Positions 6,079 to 6,835 of a DNA stretch of 6,835 nt are shown piece after piece. Below the pieces are notes generated by a model. It did no database searches, was not told where the DNA came from, and saw only the letters and a program-made list of their open reading frames with translations. The number at the start of each line of letters is the position of its first letter. The stretch's first letter is position 1. Made by a program: the position numbers and the translations under genes. The stretch lies in the NCBI GenBank assembly GCA_927910885.1, contig CAKMOD010000115.1, forward strand, positions 1-6,835, in the 5' to 3' direction. The stretch comes from an uncultured Prevotella sp. (lineage in GTDB: Bacteria; Bacteroidota; Bacteroidia; Bacteroidales; Bacteroidaceae).

Positions 6079-6190
6079 AAAACCTTGTTTTAAACAGGAA
6101 TAACAGAAAACCGTCCACCCATACGGATAGTGCATAAGGAGTAAAACCTTGTTTTGACAAAAAAGTAAAGTAAAATCTTGTGCATATCCG
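6079..6190. repeat. Intergenic direct and inverted repeat cluster before frr
   Basis: The 13-bp sequence AAAACCTTGTTTT occurs exactly at 6079-6091 and 6143-6155, and is itself a short hairpin (AAAAC/GTTTT). A variant, GTAAAATCTTGT at 6170-6181, matches GTAAAACCTTGT at 6141-6152 in 11 of 12 bases, 29 bp apart. Enclosing the right part is an imperfect inverted pair, CGGATAGTGCATAAG at 6124-6138 and CTTGTGCATATCCG at 6177-6190, with one extra base and one mismatch. No T-run makes this a classical terminator. The right arm overlaps the -33 element of the frr promoter. It could be a degenerate dispersed element or a regulatory structure. Confidence 0.55.
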
Positions 6191-6208
6191 AATTAATACC
6201 TATTTTTG
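6178..6208 (+). promoter_or_regulatory. Promoter of frr
   Basis: TTG at 6178-6180 (-33) and TATTTTTG at 6201-6208 (-7, exact TAnnTTTG) are separated by 20 bp. Transcription should begin near 6213-6217, leaving a leader of about 20 nt that is A/T-rich and lacks a Shine-Dalgarno sequence. The -33 element lies inside the right arm of an inverted repeat. frr may therefore be transcribed on its own although rsmA-msrC lies upstream on the same strand. Confidence 0.72.
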
Positions 6209-6236
6209 TAAAGTAGAAATTTAATATTACGAATAT

Positions 6237-6797
6237 ATGTTAGACGTTAAGCAGACATTAAATGATGCCAGCGAGCGCATGGAAATGGCAACGATGTATC
6301 TCAATGATGAGTTGCAGCGCATCCGTGCTGGCCGTGCAAACGTAGCCATCCTCGATGGTGTACGAGTAGAATCTTATGGTTCAAAGGTTCCTTTGAATCA
6401 GGTTGCCTCAGTCATGGTGCCTGACGCACGTACCATCGCTATCAAGCCATGGGACAAAAAAGCTATCCGCGATATTGAAAAAGCTATCATGGACTCAGAT
6501 GTTGGTATCACACCAGAGAACAATGGTGAGCTGATTCGTCTGAACTTGCCTCAGCCAACAGAGGAGCGTCGTCGTGACTTGGTAAAGCAGTGTAACAAGA
6601 TTGGCGAGCGCACAAAGGTTGAGATTCGCAATGTTCGTTCTGATATCAAGGAGAAACTGAAGAAAGCTATCAAGGACGGTCTTTCAGAAGACAACGAGAA
6701 GGATGCCGAAGACAGCTTACAGAAGATTCATGACAAGTTCATTAAGCAGGTTGAGTCACTGCTCGAAGATAAGCAGAAGGAGATTATGACCGTTTAA
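6237..6797 (+). CDS. frr: Ribosome recycling factor
   Basis: RRF, with EF-G, splits post-termination ribosomes into subunits so they can begin a new round of translation; it acts in the cytoplasm and is normally essential. The 186-residue length is standard (E. coli has 185). Family landmarks are ELQRIRAGRANVAIL (25-39) in the first long helix of domain I, YGSKVPLNQVASV (47-59) and domain II with ARTIAIKPWDK (64-74). Then come GELIRLNLPQPTEERRRDL (97-115) and the conserved arginine region VEIRNVRSD (128-136), where R131 or R134 corresponds to the key ribosome-contact arginine. The C-terminal helix is highly charged, as usual. It is separated from msrC by 167 bp with its own promoter. The stop is followed by A's and a C-rich tract without an evident terminator inside the window. 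Confidence 0.98.
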   Translation: MLDVKQTLNDASERMEMATMYLNDELQRIRAGRANVAILDGVRVESYGSKVPLNQVASVMVPDARTIAIKPWDKKAIRDIEKAIMDSDVGITPENNGELIRLNLPQPTEERRRDLVKQCNKIGERTKVEIRNVRSDIKEKLKKAIKDGLSEDNEKDAEDSLQKIHDKFIKQVESLLEDKQKEIMTV

Positions 6798-6809
6798 AAA
6801 ACATAGTAG

Positions 6810-6831
6810 CCCTCCCCCTTACCCCTCCCCC
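6810..6831. repeat. C-tract with four C-runs, quadruplex-forming on the minus strand
   Basis: Thirteen bases after the frr stop are runs of C3 (6810-6812), C5 (6814-6818), C4 (6822-6825) and C5 (6827-6831), separated by T, TTA and T. The complementary strand fits the G3+N1-7 quadruplex rule with very short loops (1, 3, 1), and the plus strand could form an i-motif. The composition differs sharply from the AT-rich surroundings. The next bases (AAAG) are cut by the window edge, so a possible matching G-rich arm that would complete a hairpin cannot be seen. Confidence 0.7.
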
Positions 6832-6835
6832 AAAG

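Noticed and set aside
6083..6098. Terminator for msrC (CCT-GTTT/AAAC-AGG palindrome)
   Set aside because: The stem is short with a bulge, has almost no loop and no following T-run, so it does not qualify as an intrinsic terminator.

Overview
The window looks like chromosomal DNA of a Bacteroidota bacterium, most likely Prevotella or a close relative. Four things point that way. Most genes are preceded by the Bacteroidota promoter (TTTG or TTG at -33, about 19-20 bp, TAnnTTTG at -7). Start codons follow A/T-rich leaders without a Shine-Dalgarno sequence. Base composition is moderate to AT-rich, and the protein versions are of Bacteroidota type. The genus is an inference; no 16S rRNA or other decisive marker is present.

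Layout: (1) Positions 1-361 hold no gene but contain an ~89-bp repeat-like element with inverted ends and a promoter. (2) 362-991 (+) encodes a secreted, probably outer-membrane beta-barrel protein of unknown role. (3) 1012-1046 is a strong two-part hairpin between convergent genes. (4) 1068-1946 (-) encodes a lipoprotein of unknown function with its own promoter. (5) 2048-2096 is an intrinsic terminator for the next gene. (6) 2155-3609 (-) is a full-length M20-family dipeptidase (pepD type), and 3674-4702 (-) is a multi-spanning membrane protein of the lysylphosphatidylglycerol-synthase transmembrane/flippase-like family; the two probably form one transcript. (7) A compact divergent promoter region at 4703-4780 drives that pair leftward and rsmA rightward. 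(8) 4781-5584 (+) rsmA and 5590-6069 (+) msrC, 5 nt apart, form a tight operon. (9) 6070-6236 is an intergenic region with direct and inverted repeats and the frr promoter. (10) 6237-6797 (+) is frr, followed by a C-tract that runs off the window.

Functionally the right half is housekeeping: RsmA finishes 16S rRNA, MsrC repairs oxidised free methionine, and RRF recycles ribosomes. PepD feeds amino acids from dipeptides into the cytoplasm. The left half is envelope-directed, with two exported proteins lacking a recognised function. I see no defence system, mobile-element gene, CRISPR array or biosynthetic cluster. The most interesting signals are non-coding: the 79-167 element, the 1012-1046 palindrome, the repeat cluster at 6079-6190 whose right arm carries the frr -33 element, the quadruplex-forming tract after frr, and a divergent promoter showing that an upstream TTG start of the membrane protein is almost certainly wrong.
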